Positions 15,051-24,664 of a stretch of 64,000 bases of DNA are shown here, in pieces (the stretch's first letter is position 1; every line of letters begins with the position of its first letter). The position numbers and the translations under genes were made by a program. Below the pieces are notes generated by a model. It was not told where the DNA came from. It saw nothing but the letters and a program-made list of their open reading frames with translations, and did not search any database. The stretch is from assembly GCF_000243135.2 (NCBI RefSeq), contig NC_019903.1, positions 2,642,001-2,706,000 on the forward strand, written 5' to 3'. This DNA comes from Desulfitobacterium dichloroeliminans LMG P-21439. Its GTDB lineage: Bacteria > Bacillota > Desulfitobacteriia > Desulfitobacteriales > Desulfitobacteriaceae.

Positions 15051-17969
15051 TTAGTTCTCGATGCTCGCGATGGAATGTCCCATCTTCGCACACCGCCGTA
15101 TCAATTCCCTGGCCTTGGACTTTTCTCCCGCTTCCGCGCACCCCTCCAGCAGGACCGCCGCAGCTCTAAGAAAGAGTTCCTCAAGGTGGATTCTTGTACT
15201 TTCAGCCCACAGTGCCTCCAAGTCATTCAGATAGCGTCCAGTGTAGTGTTCCACAACCTTTTGGGCGTTCCCAAAGCTTGGCTGCTGTGCGAACACTGCT
15301 ACAGCTTGCTGGAAAGCATCGAGATCACAGCTAATTTCAGCCATCTTTAGACGGTACATACCACCCTCATATACGATAGGGTTACCGGCCCCTACACTCT
15401 CAAAAGCCCGTCGTATCTCACCGCGGCGGGTATGAAATAAACTGGTCACATTTGCCTCGCTGTCCCACCACAGGTCGTTCAAGATATTTTCTTTACTGAC
15501 CCCTTCACGATGCTCTAGTAGATAAGCTAAAAGCTCACGAGCTTTCTGAGTGCGGATCTTAATCGGGTTTTTCAGCTCATGGGCAGGAGCCATGTAAAAG
15601 GTTCCCAGGGTTTTGATATAAATCCGAGCACAAGTATACTCTCCGTACCTGAAAAGCTCGCGGGTATAGTCCGGCATAATCCCTTCATCTGCTGCCTGCT
15701 TCAAGACAGCAGCAAAAAGCGGCTTAAAGCGAATGTAGTAGCGGTGATCATTTTGACGGGAAAGTTCCAGAAAGCGGCAGATATAACTCTGAGCCTGCTC
15801 CGCATCACCCTCTTCCAAATAAATGGCCGCCAGCTTGCCATAAGCAAGGGTTGCATAGGCATAGCAGCCAATTCCCTCGCCGATAGTGATCGACTTTTTA
15901 TAGTATTCTATATACTGTTCCTTATTCTTCTTCATCACTTGCAGGGCATTGGCCATCCGCCCAAAGGCCACGGTCTGAAAGAAGGGGGTGGTATCTTCGA
16001 TAAGCAAAAGTATCTCGGCAATAATCTGCTCAGCTTTATCCCGATGTTCTAAGATTTCCGCACAAGCCTTCCATATCTTCACAAATAACCAGTGCTCGCG
16101 GGTGCTGCGATTTAAAATAGCATATTCTTCCGCCATGTTCAGATAACGATCAGAGACTGAAAAATCAGCAGCTTCTCCCAAGTAATATTTTAGCTGCTCA
16201 GCGGTATTAAGAGTTTCGGCATACAAGAGATAATTGATGCTGAACTCTTCATGAAGACCCAATTGGCGCATCCGATAAAGCTCCGCATCTAGCAAGGGCA
16301 GCGCCTTTTCTTCCTGCCCGGCAATCTGGTAAGCTTTAGCGGCATAGACTCCCACCCCATGGCGCATCAGCTGATCCTGCTCTTCTTGAGGAATGGTCAG
16401 AGACTTTTCATAAGCCTTCAAACAATTTTTATAATCTCCTTTATAAAAATAGATGACCGTGAGATAGCGCTCAAACCAGCCTTTAATTCTTAAATCTCCA
16501 TTCACTAAGCATTTATTCATCATAGCCATTGTTAAATCCATGGCCTCGGATAGCTGGGAGATGAGCGTCAGGTTGTGAATCTTTTCAATGAGAACTCCGT
16601 ACCAGACTGACATGGGTGTACCTTCCAGAAGGGGTAGCAGACAATCTAGGCACGCATTGCTCTCCGCGAAGGAAGACCTGTTGCGCAGTACTCTTGCCGA
16701 ATGGGTCATAGCCAGTATATAAAAGTCCTTGTCTTCACTTATTAACTGGGGGGTTGCTACTCTGAGGTATTTTTCTGCCTGGTAAAAGTCGCCGTGATCA
16801 GAAAGGTAAATCCCTTTGATTAGTTGAACCCTTGGGGTTAGCTCAGCGTGGCGAACCTCAAGAAAATCAAAGTACCTTTTTAAATCTCTGTTGCACCCTT
16901 TGGCAATGAGTTCTCCTGCCATTGCACTGATACAGTCATGAATAATTATCGTATCCTCAACTAAGAAGGCGTACTCAGCTGCCCGCCCATAATCTCCGCT
17001 TGCGTAGTAGCTATCCTTGGCCTTCTGCAAGATTCTCCATCCCGTACCCTCATCATTTTGTTGTAAAAAAGTACGGAATAAGGTGTGGTAGCGATAAGAG
17101 GTAGTAGACGTTCTCAAGGTAAAGAGGTTTCTGTGCACAAGTTCTTCGAGGATTTTCTGGGAATGGTCGATATCTAACAAACGATTACAGGTTACAACCT
17201 CCAGCTCCGGGAGCCGAGAAGTGGCTTTCAAGAAATCTCGGATTTCCTCCGTTAGCCCCATGAATATTTCATTAAACAGATAGCGGCTAATATCTCGCTC
17301 AGCCTCAAGCTTCGCTAAAGAGAGCTCTTTATTGCCCTCTGCCGCCAAACGATAGGATTGAATGGCTAAAGTCCATCCCTCAGTGGCTGAAAAGGCGGCC
17401 TCATCTGAAAATCCCCATAGTCTTGTCGCTTCCTCCTGGCTGAAGCTCAAATCATTTTTGGTGAGCTCAGTCACTCCACCAGCCATTTTTAAGCGAAAAA
17501 GACCACTCCATAATTCATGACGACTAGCCATGATCAGAGTAATCTGAGGAGGACAGCCTTTGATCATTTCTGCAAGAAGATCTGTTAACTGTGGATTGGC
17601 AATCACATGCACATCATCCATGATAAGGGTCAGCCTATTGCTACCCATTGCTTTTAACAACGCAGAAAGAACAACCGGCACAAAGGTATCACTCCCCGTA
17701 AAGGGAATATAGTCTGTGGCATGAAACTCAAACTCGACCAGTCTCTCCCTAAGCGAAAATTCCAGGTGCTGTAAAAAGAATAACGGCTCACGATCCTTAC
17801 CATCCAGAGCCATCCACACAACATCTTCACGTCCTCTTGCGTATTGCATCAAGAGGGTGGTCTTACCATAGCCTGCATCAGCATGTATGTAGGTAAGCTG
17901 AGTGCCGGGGAGACCAATCTTATCCAACAAATGGGGGCGTTGTAGGAGTGCCTCAGTGCCTTTTGGCAT
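15051..17969 (-). CDS. MalT-like ATPase regulator with C-terminal SARP/BTAD domain
   Basis: 972 residues. The N-terminal STAND-type ATPase has Walker A ADAGYGKTTLL (about 29-39) and Walker B TLIMDDVH. A long TPR-like helical solenoid (about 330-760) follows. The C-terminal part has a winged-helix segment (TLGTFYM, KARELLAYLLEHREGVSKENILNDLWW) and a bacterial transcriptional activation domain (SCDLDAFQQAV, YTGRYLNDLEALWAE). Such proteins are ligand-controlled activators. It lies directly upstream of the sigma operon with direct repeats between, suggesting it turns on the sigma gene. ATG 17969 has GAGG 6 nt upstream; a TTG farther up is an alternative. Confidence 0.88.
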   Translation of the reverse strand: MPKGTEALLQRPHLLDKIGLPGTQLTYIHADAGYGKTTLLMQYARGREDVVWMALDGKDREPLFFLQHLEFSLRERLVEFEFHATDYIPFTGSDTFVPVVLSALLKAMGSNRLTLIMDDVHVIANPQLTDLLAEMIKGCPPQITLIMASRHELWSGLFRLKMAGGVTELTKNDLSFSQEEATRLWGFSDEAAFSATEGWTLAIQSYRLAAEGNKELSLAKLEAERDISRYLFNEIFMGLTEEIRDFLKATSRLPELEVVTCNRLLDIDHSQKILEELVHRNLFTLRTSTTSYRYHTLFRTFLQQNDEGTGWRILQKAKDSYYASGDYGRAAEYAFLVEDTIIIHDCISAMAGELIAKGCNRDLKRYFDFLEVRHAELTPRVQLIKGIYLSDHGDFYQAEKYLRVATPQLISEDKDFYILAMTHSARVLRNRSSFAESNACLDCLLPLLEGTPMSVWYGVLIEKIHNLTLISQLSEAMDLTMAMMNKCLVNGDLRIKGWFERYLTVIYFYKGDYKNCLKAYEKSLTIPQEEQDQLMRHGVGVYAAKAYQIAGQEEKALPLLDAELYRMRQLGLHEEFSINYLLYAETLNTAEQLKYYLGEAADFSVSDRYLNMAEEYAILNRSTREHWLFVKIWKACAEILEHRDKAEQIIAEILLLIEDTTPFFQTVAFGRMANALQVMKKNKEQYIEYYKKSITIGEGIGCYAYATLAYGKLAAIYLEEGDAEQAQSYICRFLELSRQNDHRYYIRFKPLFAAVLKQAADEGIMPDYTRELFRYGEYTCARIYIKTLGTFYMAPAHELKNPIKIRTQKARELLAYLLEHREGVSKENILNDLWWDSEANVTSLFHTRRGEIRRAFESVGAGNPIVYEGGMYRLKMAEISCDLDAFQQAVAVFAQQPSFGNAQKVVEHYTGRYLNDLEALWAESTRIHLEELFLRAAAVLLEGCAEAGEKSKARELIRRCAKMGHSIASIEN

Positions 17970-18114
17970 TATATTCCTCAACCCTATCCCCCCTTCAATC
18001 GTCAGCAATTTAAGAACTCTTACCTTTAAAATTAGACCCTCTCCACTAAAAATCCTTCTCCCTTACGTTCCGCAGTAATTTAATTTTCAAGTATGCGGAT
18101 CTCCTTCACTTACC

Positions 18115-18154
18115 GCCCGTTCAAAATCAGACAGGAATCTGATTTTGAACGGGC
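18115..18154 (+). terminator. Orphan terminator-like hairpin
   Basis: A perfect 17-bp stem with a 6-nt loop (arms begin GCCCGTTC and end GAACGGGC) is followed on the plus strand by AATCTTTTT. No plus-strand gene ends here, so it may end an unseen transcript or be a mobile hairpin repeat. Confidence 0.5.
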
Positions 18155-18161
18155 AATCTTT

Positions 18162-18212
18162 TTCAAAAAAAATGACTGTCGCCAACATTTACTGATAAAC
18201 ATTTGGTGACAG
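18162..18212 (-). terminator. Terminator of the CDGSH gene
   Basis: CTGTCGCCAACATTT and AAACATTTGGTGACAG form an imperfect stem; on the minus strand it is followed by T8. It lies 10 bp past the CDGSH gene. Confidence 0.7.
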
Positions 18213-18221
18213 CCCCGCGTA

Positions 18222-18908
18222 TTATTGTTCGTCTTTGTATTTCATCGGTACATGTGTCGCATCACAGAAGGGTTTTTTCCTCGACTTTCCGCAACGGCAC
18301 AAGACATATCTGTTTCTAAGCTCATATATATATCCGTCTTCTGATTCTAGGGGAATCATGCCTTTGACAAATATCCCGCCACTGACTCTCCTCTCAGGGT
18401 CTTGAAGTATCTCGATGGACGGCTCGTATTCCGGTTCAATGACCTTGCCGGTTTTATCCATAACCTGCAATCTTCCGGCCGGACATTCGACAGCCGTTTT
18501 AATCGCCAGCTCCCGGAACCCTTCTTTGTCGGACTCTTCGATTAGCTGCCAGACATTCCCCTTCTCACTGTGACAAAAACGCGCAAAGGCGCAGCGATTG
18601 TCATCCAAAAGATCTAATTCGGGTCCTTTAAATAATTCAGCCCTATCTTCAAATCTGTCTCGTGAAGCCGTCTCTGTACCATCAAAATTACAATCGACAT
18701 GAGAGCCATCACAGAAGGGTGGATTCTTTGACTTACCGCAACGACATAAGGCATATGTTTCAGCTTGCGGTAACTCGCGTCCTGGTTGGTATTCGTAGGC
18801 TTTGCCCTTAGGGGTGATGATGCTTTCCTGCAAGGGAACATTCCCAGTCACAATATAGGGGCCATCCTTGATGATCTTAATTTTACATTCGCTTTTTTTC
18901 TCGTCCAT
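18222..18908 (-). CDS. Double CDGSH iron-sulfur protein with central ferredoxin-like domain
   Basis: 228 residues. Two CDGSH-type 2Fe-2S motifs frame the protein: CRCGKSKNPPFCDGSH near residue 57 and CRCGKSRKKPFCDATH near the C-terminus, each with three Cys and one His ligand. Between them lies a divergent Fer4_19-like segment (CAFARFCHSEKG, AVECPAGRL). The family is probably involved in electron transfer or redox sensing in the cytosol. ATG 18908 fits AAGGGGA better than an ATG three codons upstream that would leave a 2-nt spacer. It is a single-gene unit with its own terminator. Confidence 0.88.
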   Translation of the reverse strand: MDEKKSECKIKIIKDGPYIVTGNVPLQESIITPKGKAYEYQPGRELPQAETYALCRCGKSKNPPFCDGSHVDCNFDGTETASRDRFEDRAELFKGPELDLLDDNRCAFARFCHSEKGNVWQLIEESDKEGFRELAIKTAVECPAGRLQVMDKTGKVIEPEYEPSIEILQDPERRVSGGIFVKGMIPLESEDGYIYELRNRYVLCRCGKSRKKPFCDATHVPMKYKDEQ

Positions 18909-19125
18909 TATAATCATATCCCCTTAACACTATAATTCTAGCACTATTTCTTACTATTAATTAACTTGTCGCTATATTAACCTTATCACTATAAGAAGAT
19001 TGAAGTCAAACTAAGATAGAACATTTATAGACTCATTTTGTCATCGTACAACATTAATCTCCAGATAGTGCTGGAAGGAAACTGCCTATTTCTGTCGAAT
19101 TCTTCCTTCTATGGGAGGGATTAGC

Positions 19126-20649
19126 TTGTTTGCATCTGTGCATGGTATGGCGGTTTTCGGGATTCAGGCTCACTTAATACAGGTAGAGGTGGATGTCTCG
19201 AATGGTTTACCTGTGTTTGACATTGTTGGGCTTCCGAACACAGCAGTAAGGGAGTCACGCGAGAGAGTTCGTTCGGCCATTAAGAATTCTGGGTTTGATT
19301 TCCCTTTACAGCGCATCACGGTCAATTTGGCTCCGGCTGATCTGAAAAAGAACGGCTCTGGTCTGGATCTGCCGATTGCCATCGGTATCTTGGCGGCTAC
19401 TGGACAATGTTCGGCCAAGAGCCTTACCAATAGAGTCTTTGTCGGTGAATTATCCCTAGAGGGGCATCTGCGTCCGGTACCCGGAGTCCTTGCTATGGCT
19501 GTATCTCTAGCACAGCACTCTACCTATAGCTTGATCGTCCCTCCCGAGAACATACAGGAAGCCAACCTAATTGAAGAAATCGCGAGTGGATCCGCGGATA
19601 ATCTGGCACAGCTCGCCTCTTCTTTAGAGAAGGATCTATTCCTTGCCCAACCCCAAGCAGAACCTTCCCCCGAAGAGATACCTTCGGATAATACCATCAA
19701 TTTAAGCACGGTACGTGGGCAACAGCAAGCGAAAAGAGCTTTAGAGATTGCCGCTGCCGGTGGTCACAATCTCCTCTTGCTTGGGCCTCCCGGCTCTGGA
19801 AAGACTATGCTTGCCAAAGCCTATGCTGGGATCCTCCCTCCTCTAACACGGGTGGAGAGCTTGGAAGTCACCAAAATATATAGTGTGGCCGGGTTGCTCG
19901 GTCACATGGGCCAGCTTATTCAGGCACGGCCTTTTCGCCAACCTCACCATTCGGCAACAGCGGCCGGTATTCTGGGGGGCGGGCGCGATATGAAACCCGG
20001 AGAGCTTATTCTTGCTAATCATGGGGTGCTGTTTCTCGATGAATTGCCGGAGTTTTCCCGGGAAGTGCTAGAATCTCTACGCCAACCCTTAGAAGATCGA
20101 GAGTTGACCCTTACCCGCCAACGAGGCAGTGTCAAATACCCAGCTCGACTGAGCATCGTCGCTAGCATGAATCCCTGTCCCTGCGGTTGGTACGGAGATC
20201 CGAAGCGTTCCTGCATCTGTTCACCACGGCAAATCGATAATTATCGGGGGCGCATATCTGGACCTTTACTTGACCGCTTTGATCTACATATTGAAGTTCC
20301 ACGAGTGGAATTTGACGAGCTACATAGCCATCCGGAAAGTGAGTCCTCCCCAACTGTGCAAGCCCGTGTTCTTCAGGCTCGCCAGCGCCAATGGACTCGT
20401 CTGGGCGAAAGTAAGACTAATGCTGAAATGAGTGCGGTGGAAACATCAGCCTACTGTGGCCTAGATTCCACAGGTGAGCAGCTGCTGCGCAATGTCTTTG
20501 AGCGACAACACCTGAGCGCCCGCAGCCATGATCGAATTCTCCGGGTTGCCCGCACGATTGCTGATTTAGATAGCGAGAACCATATCCTTCCTCGTCATCT
20601 CGCCGAGGCGCTTCAATATAGGGCCCTGGACCGTACTGTTACATACTAA
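19126..20649 (+). CDS. comM: YifB/ComM family Mg chelatase-like AAA+ ATPase
   Basis: 507 residues with an N-terminal Lon-protease-like fold (GLPVFDIVGLPNTAVRESRERV), AAA+ core with Walker A GPPGSGKTM, Walker B GVLFLDELPEF, sensor segments and a cysteine-rich loop (NPCPCGWYGDPKRSCICS). ComM homologues are branch-migration helicases that help integrate DNA during natural transformation. The start is taken as TTG 19126 with GGAGGG 6-7 nt upstream, which matches the family N-terminus; an ATG at 19111 lies on that ribosome binding site and has none of its own. Confidence 0.92.
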   Translation: MFASVHGMAVFGIQAHLIQVEVDVSNGLPVFDIVGLPNTAVRESRERVRSAIKNSGFDFPLQRITVNLAPADLKKNGSGLDLPIAIGILAATGQCSAKSLTNRVFVGELSLEGHLRPVPGVLAMAVSLAQHSTYSLIVPPENIQEANLIEEIASGSADNLAQLASSLEKDLFLAQPQAEPSPEEIPSDNTINLSTVRGQQQAKRALEIAAAGGHNLLLLGPPGSGKTMLAKAYAGILPPLTRVESLEVTKIYSVAGLLGHMGQLIQARPFRQPHHSATAAGILGGGRDMKPGELILANHGVLFLDELPEFSREVLESLRQPLEDRELTLTRQRGSVKYPARLSIVASMNPCPCGWYGDPKRSCICSPRQIDNYRGRISGPLLDRFDLHIEVPRVEFDELHSHPESESSPTVQARVLQARQRQWTRLGESKTNAEMSAVETSAYCGLDSTGEQLLRNVFERQHLSARSHDRILRVARTIADLDSENHILPRHLAEALQYRALDRTVTY

Positions 20650-20792
20650 CACTTGAGTAATTTCTTGTGTGACATTGTCCTAGGTATAAAAACGCCTGGA
20701 TTCGACCCTTCACTAAGGATACATACGGAATATAGGAAACTCATCTTCTTAGAAAGCTTGGTCAATATCCCCTGTGTAAAAAAAATTAAAGC

Positions 20793-20845
20793 AAACGGCT
20801 GGAGAGTATGGTGTTACCACTACTCTCCAGCCGTTTCCTCTTTTT
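20793..20845. terminator. Bidirectional terminator between comM and assT
   Basis: AAACGGCTGGAGAGTA pairs with TACTCTCCAGCCGTTT; T-rich runs follow on both strands. It serves the convergent comM and arylsulfotransferase genes. Confidence 0.82.
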
Positions 20846-20862
20846 GAAAGTTCTTATTGTGC

Positions 20863-22749
20863 TTAAGCCTTGATGCTAACTCCGGTCTCATAGAGTTTTT
20901 CTTCCGCCACGAGTTGGACATTATACTTCCCGGATAATCCAGTCTTGTTAATATAGGTATCAATATTGCGTGGATCAGCCTTTTGGAAGGTTCCTACGCA
21001 CATTGCTTGGAAGGCCTGGGGTACGGTATTGATCGGATAACGTTTTACCCCACCGGCTTCATCCACTAGGAGCAATTGAGCCAGCTCACCGGCATCAAAG
21101 ATAGCATTAAAGAGAATACGATCTTCTTCTTCAGTGATAGATGCTAGATAATGCTCCGGCACCAGTGTACCTGTCACTTCAGCTTTGATCTTCATTTTTG
21201 TTTCTTCGGTTTGAATTAGATGGCCAAGGATTTCACCCTCGCCCAATTCGACAGTTTCGTGAGCATAGTAGAGCGGCAATTTTTCAGCGCGGTAACAGTT
21301 GGCCGGCACTTGCAATTCATACATTAACACATCGTCTTTGATCTCACAGGTGATGGAATTGAAGGTATAGACATTATCCTTAAACTCCGGTTGCATAGTT
21401 TTCATGACCGCCATACCTTCGCAGGTTTTGCCATTTTCACAGCCGATTCCACCGGAGTGAACCAAGTAGTGACCTTCATTATAATACTCGACATTGCAAA
21501 TGTAAGGTGAGAAATATTCAGCACCCCGTTCTTTGCCATACTGCCATACTTGCTCGATAGTCATCTTTTCGGTATCAATGCGGTATCTGACCCCACGACT
21601 GAAGTTTTTGCTATTAGGCCAGTAATTCTCTTTGTTCTTTGCTCTGTAGTGACCGTTATCAAACATCATGATATCCCCGTCAGGTAACACAACACAAGCG
21701 TGTTGCTCATACTGCCAGTCAAATTCTCCGTCCCCAACTGGGGTGAAGAAGTATTTTTCCACCATCTCTTGAGGCCAGCCTTCCGGGTCGCCGATAATCC
21801 AGTTTAATTCTCCTGTCTCATAGTCAAGATTGATCACAGCGTCTTGGTGACGGCCAGATAAGCTTAAGCTGTTGGTCTTTTTATCGTACCAAACGGCGTT
21901 GTTGTGGAACCAGTCATGCTCATCTTGACTTCCTGAACCAGCCACATTCTGTGGTAATACTTTCTTGTAATCCCAGGACTTCAGAATTTCTCCTGTCTTA
22001 GCATCCAACAATACACACATATCTTCTACTGTACCTGAGTAAAAATCAAAGGTGAGCACCAGGATATTGCCGTCTTCCATGGCGAATTGATCATGATGAT
22101 AGCCGCTGGGCAGAACGTACTCTTTAAAAATCTTGCCACTAAAAGCCATCTCGTAGAGACCTGTGGTGAAATAAGGCATTTTTACTAAACGTTCAGTACC
22201 TACGAGAATATGACCGTTGGGTAAACGCTTGAGATCAAAAGCAAAATTCCTCGTGGCATACCAACGGATATCCCCTGCATAGTCATAGCCGACTGGCATC
22301 GCTCTCATAGCGGCAGTCAGGAACATCAGATTGTTCCCCATGTATTCAGGTGTCGTCTTGATGGAGGTAGCAACCGGGACATCGGGATGAAGAGGTTCGG
22401 TCTTGATGGTTATGGTGTTTTTTTGGCCATTAGCCATGACGATATCCACTTTGTTTTCGTAATCAGCATAGAGGCCATAGACGGGCAAAATATGACGCTT
22501 ACCTGCCGGGAAGGTATGGCGGATATCCCCGAGATGCTCTTTACCACGTACGATAATTGTCGCTTCTGTGGCTGCCGGTGTTTCAAATAATACCATGGCC
22601 GTCAAGGGAGAAGTTCCATATGGATTAAGCTTGACTAGGGGATTTGCAAGGGTATAGTTGTCGGCTGCGAATTCTGCTAAAAATCCCTTTTCTAACTCAC
22701 TTTGCTGATGGATAATATGAGGAATTTGTTCACTTTTAATCGGACTCAT
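20863..22749 (-). CDS. assT: Arylsulfate sulfotransferase
   Basis: 628 residues with the ASST beta-propeller and its active-site blocks: YHHDQFAMEDGN, HDWFHNNAVWYD, SGRHQDAVINLD and YEQHACVVLPDGD, carrying the His, His, Arg and sulfate-accepting His of the family. ASST moves sulfate from a phenyl sulfate donor to a phenolic acceptor without PAPS, via a sulfo-histidine. Proteobacterial relatives are periplasmic and have a signal peptide; none is visible here, so this one is probably cytosolic. TAGGAG precedes the ATG. It lies 150 bp downstream of the DASS transporter gene and is likely co-transcribed with it. Confidence 0.92.
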   Translation of the reverse strand: MSPIKSEQIPHIIHQQSELEKGFLAEFAADNYTLANPLVKLNPYGTSPLTAMVLFETPAATEATIIVRGKEHLGDIRHTFPAGKRHILPVYGLYADYENKVDIVMANGQKNTITIKTEPLHPDVPVATSIKTTPEYMGNNLMFLTAAMRAMPVGYDYAGDIRWYATRNFAFDLKRLPNGHILVGTERLVKMPYFTTGLYEMAFSGKIFKEYVLPSGYHHDQFAMEDGNILVLTFDFYSGTVEDMCVLLDAKTGEILKSWDYKKVLPQNVAGSGSQDEHDWFHNNAVWYDKKTNSLSLSGRHQDAVINLDYETGELNWIIGDPEGWPQEMVEKYFFTPVGDGEFDWQYEQHACVVLPDGDIMMFDNGHYRAKNKENYWPNSKNFSRGVRYRIDTEKMTIEQVWQYGKERGAEYFSPYICNVEYYNEGHYLVHSGGIGCENGKTCEGMAVMKTMQPEFKDNVYTFNSITCEIKDDVLMYELQVPANCYRAEKLPLYYAHETVELGEGEILGHLIQTEETKMKIKAEVTGTLVPEHYLASITEEEDRILFNAIFDAGELAQLLLVDEAGGVKRYPINTVPQAFQAMCVGTFQKADPRNIDTYINKTGLSGKYNVQLVAEEKLYETGVSIKA

Positions 22750-22899
22750 TATGCAACACTCCTAATATTATTTTTTAATCCTATTCAGAAATATTATTAA
22801 ACACTTTTTTCATCTATATTTCGCCCGTATGTGATCCAATGGTAAGAAAGAATAATCCTGAGAATACTGCAAGCTTTCCGATACGGTGTTGTCTTGTTT

Positions 22900-24423
22900 T
22901 TAAAACAGCAACTTAGCCAACGGATAACCAATGAAGATGTAATATACCAGAGTGACAACGCAGATCGGAAAACCCAAACGCATAATTTCACCGGTGTTAT
23001 AGACATCCGTTCGACCATGCATCATGCCGGCATGAGGAGAAGCGGCAGGAGTCAACATAGCCACAAAAACCATCATGGTCACTCCCATGGCCACCGGCAT
23101 CGGATCTAGGCCCATCTGACCGCAGAAAGCCAGGATTACCGGCATCAGTACTACTGCCATAGCAGCGTTGTTGGCAAAATTGGTAATGATCAATGCCACT
23201 GTAAACATGATGGCTACAAAGCCCATCTCTGATTGTCCGCCCAGAATTGGGTTCAACGCGTTCAGCAAGAAATCTTTAATACCGGTAGCATCATTTGACA
23301 AGGCATTAGCTCCATAAACTGCGGCAGCGATCATGAAGAAAATACCCCAATTGAATTGCCTATAGGCAACCACTTTAAAATCCAATACTTCTCTGCCCTG
23401 ATAACGAATGAGGCAGAAAAAGACAACCCAGGCTACGGTCACGCCCAAAGGCCCTAGAGTTGCTAAAAAACTTACCACCGGAATACTTCTATCCAAGAAG
23501 CTCGGCACCAGCAGCATGATGATGTATATAGGGATCATAATCATCATTAACACCTGTGGCCAAACCATCGGGGGCAGCGCCTGTTCTCTGGCCAACTGGT
23601 CTGCATCGACGCCCTTGAGCTTGCTGATATCTGGACGCACGATAAATTTCAAAACGAGGATATACACGGCCAAAAGTAGCATCGTACTTATAAAGTTTAA
23701 GGCCATATAAGGCGCATACGGCACCGGTGTCATATCAGCGGGAACACCCGTCATATTACCAAACGCACTTACAACAATCAGTTGAGCACCGGTAAAGGGG
23801 AACAAGGGTTGACCCAAAGTCATAACGGCAAACATACCCACAAAGAAATAGGGCCAGATTTTATCACTGCGTTTTACTCCCATTGTGTCCATAATGCGCA
23901 AGGTAATCGGCCACATCAGGATCAAACCAGTGATCGGTGATACCAAGGTGGAAATAACAAAGCAGGTAAACCAAACTACACCCATAAAAGCGTAGGGTCG
24001 GCCATTAATAATTTTTCTAGTCAGCAGCCAGCGCGCAATATATTTGGTGCATCCTGCTTCGTCCATAGCGCCAAACAAGACCATAGCAAACAATGTCAGC
24101 AAAACCGTGTCCGCGCCAAAGGCATTGAGAAAAACGGATTTAAAGCCGATAGCGCCTTGTCCCGCATAGCCGGATAAAGCAATGCCCGTTAGGCCCAGCA
24201 AGCTTGGCCACAGACTACCAACGGTCGACCACAAATACACCATACCCAGAAAAGCACCAACGACCTTCATTCCCACTGGGGTAATCGGTTCAATCGGCGA
24301 CATAAACCAAAAAATTACTATAATTGCTAATCCAATAAAGCTATGGATATACATTTTTTTATCAATAGGGGATAGTGTTTTTTTAACAGAAGTAACGTTG
24401 TCAGCTCCAGTAGCAGGTTCCAT
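22900..24423 (-). CDS. DASS/SLC13 family anion transporter
   Basis: 507 residues with about 11-12 membrane segments. The family signatures ALSNDATGI and FANNAAMAVVLMP mark the two inverted-repeat substrate and sodium-binding hairpins of divalent anion:sodium symporters. Substrates of the family are sulfate and dicarboxylates. Next to an arylsulfotransferase it may import aryl sulfates or move sulfate, which is inference from context. ATG 24423 has CGAGGAGAG at a good distance; an alternative GTG 42 nt upstream has none. It is preceded by a 377-bp region with a mini-ORF and a palindrome. Confidence 0.87.
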   Translation of the reverse strand: MEPATGADNVTSVKKTLSPIDKKMYIHSFIGLAIIVIFWFMSPIEPITPVGMKVVGAFLGMVYLWSTVGSLWPSLLGLTGIALSGYAGQGAIGFKSVFLNAFGADTVLLTLFAMVLFGAMDEAGCTKYIARWLLTRKIINGRPYAFMGVVWFTCFVISTLVSPITGLILMWPITLRIMDTMGVKRSDKIWPYFFVGMFAVMTLGQPLFPFTGAQLIVVSAFGNMTGVPADMTPVPYAPYMALNFISTMLLLAVYILVLKFIVRPDISKLKGVDADQLAREQALPPMVWPQVLMMIMIPIYIIMLLVPSFLDRSIPVVSFLATLGPLGVTVAWVVFFCLIRYQGREVLDFKVVAYRQFNWGIFFMIAAAVYGANALSNDATGIKDFLLNALNPILGGQSEMGFVAIMFTVALIITNFANNAAMAVVLMPVILAFCGQMGLDPMPVAMGVTMMVFVAMLTPAASPHAGMMHGRTDVYNTGEIMRLGFPICVVTLVYYIFIGYPLAKLLF

Positions 24424-24581
24424 AGTTTTCCACTCTCCTCGATACTTATTATTTTCCATTTTCACAGCTGGTTTCTCGCAGATAGAATCCTAGTTCCATT
24501 AACTACATCGACACGTAGCATAGCAGGATTTACAATAACTTCTTCATGTCCTTTTGCGTAGGAATAATTATTAGCAGGAAC

Positions 24582-24611
24582 CTAGGCCATGATGTTTATG
24601 TGCACTTTCAC
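24582..24611 (-). CDS. Possible nine-codon leader peptide upstream of the DASS gene
   Basis: AAAGGAGGAATT is followed by GTG and a short frame reading MKVHINIMA then TAG. The ribosome binding site is better than that of most genes here, yet the frame is tiny. It sits about 160 nt upstream of the DASS start in the same transcript. It could be a regulatory uORF or the relic of a lost gene. Confidence 0.35.
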   Translation of the reverse strand: MKVHINIMA

Positions 24612-24664
24612 AATTCCTCCTTTAATAGTTCGTTAGAATCTTTTAAGATAACTAAATCAAATAG

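Noticed and set aside
14911-15141. Ser/Lys/Asn-repeat protein on the minus strand
   Set aside because: It is the translation of the 12-bp tandem repeats and the hairpin, overlaps the regulator's 3' end and has no start signal.
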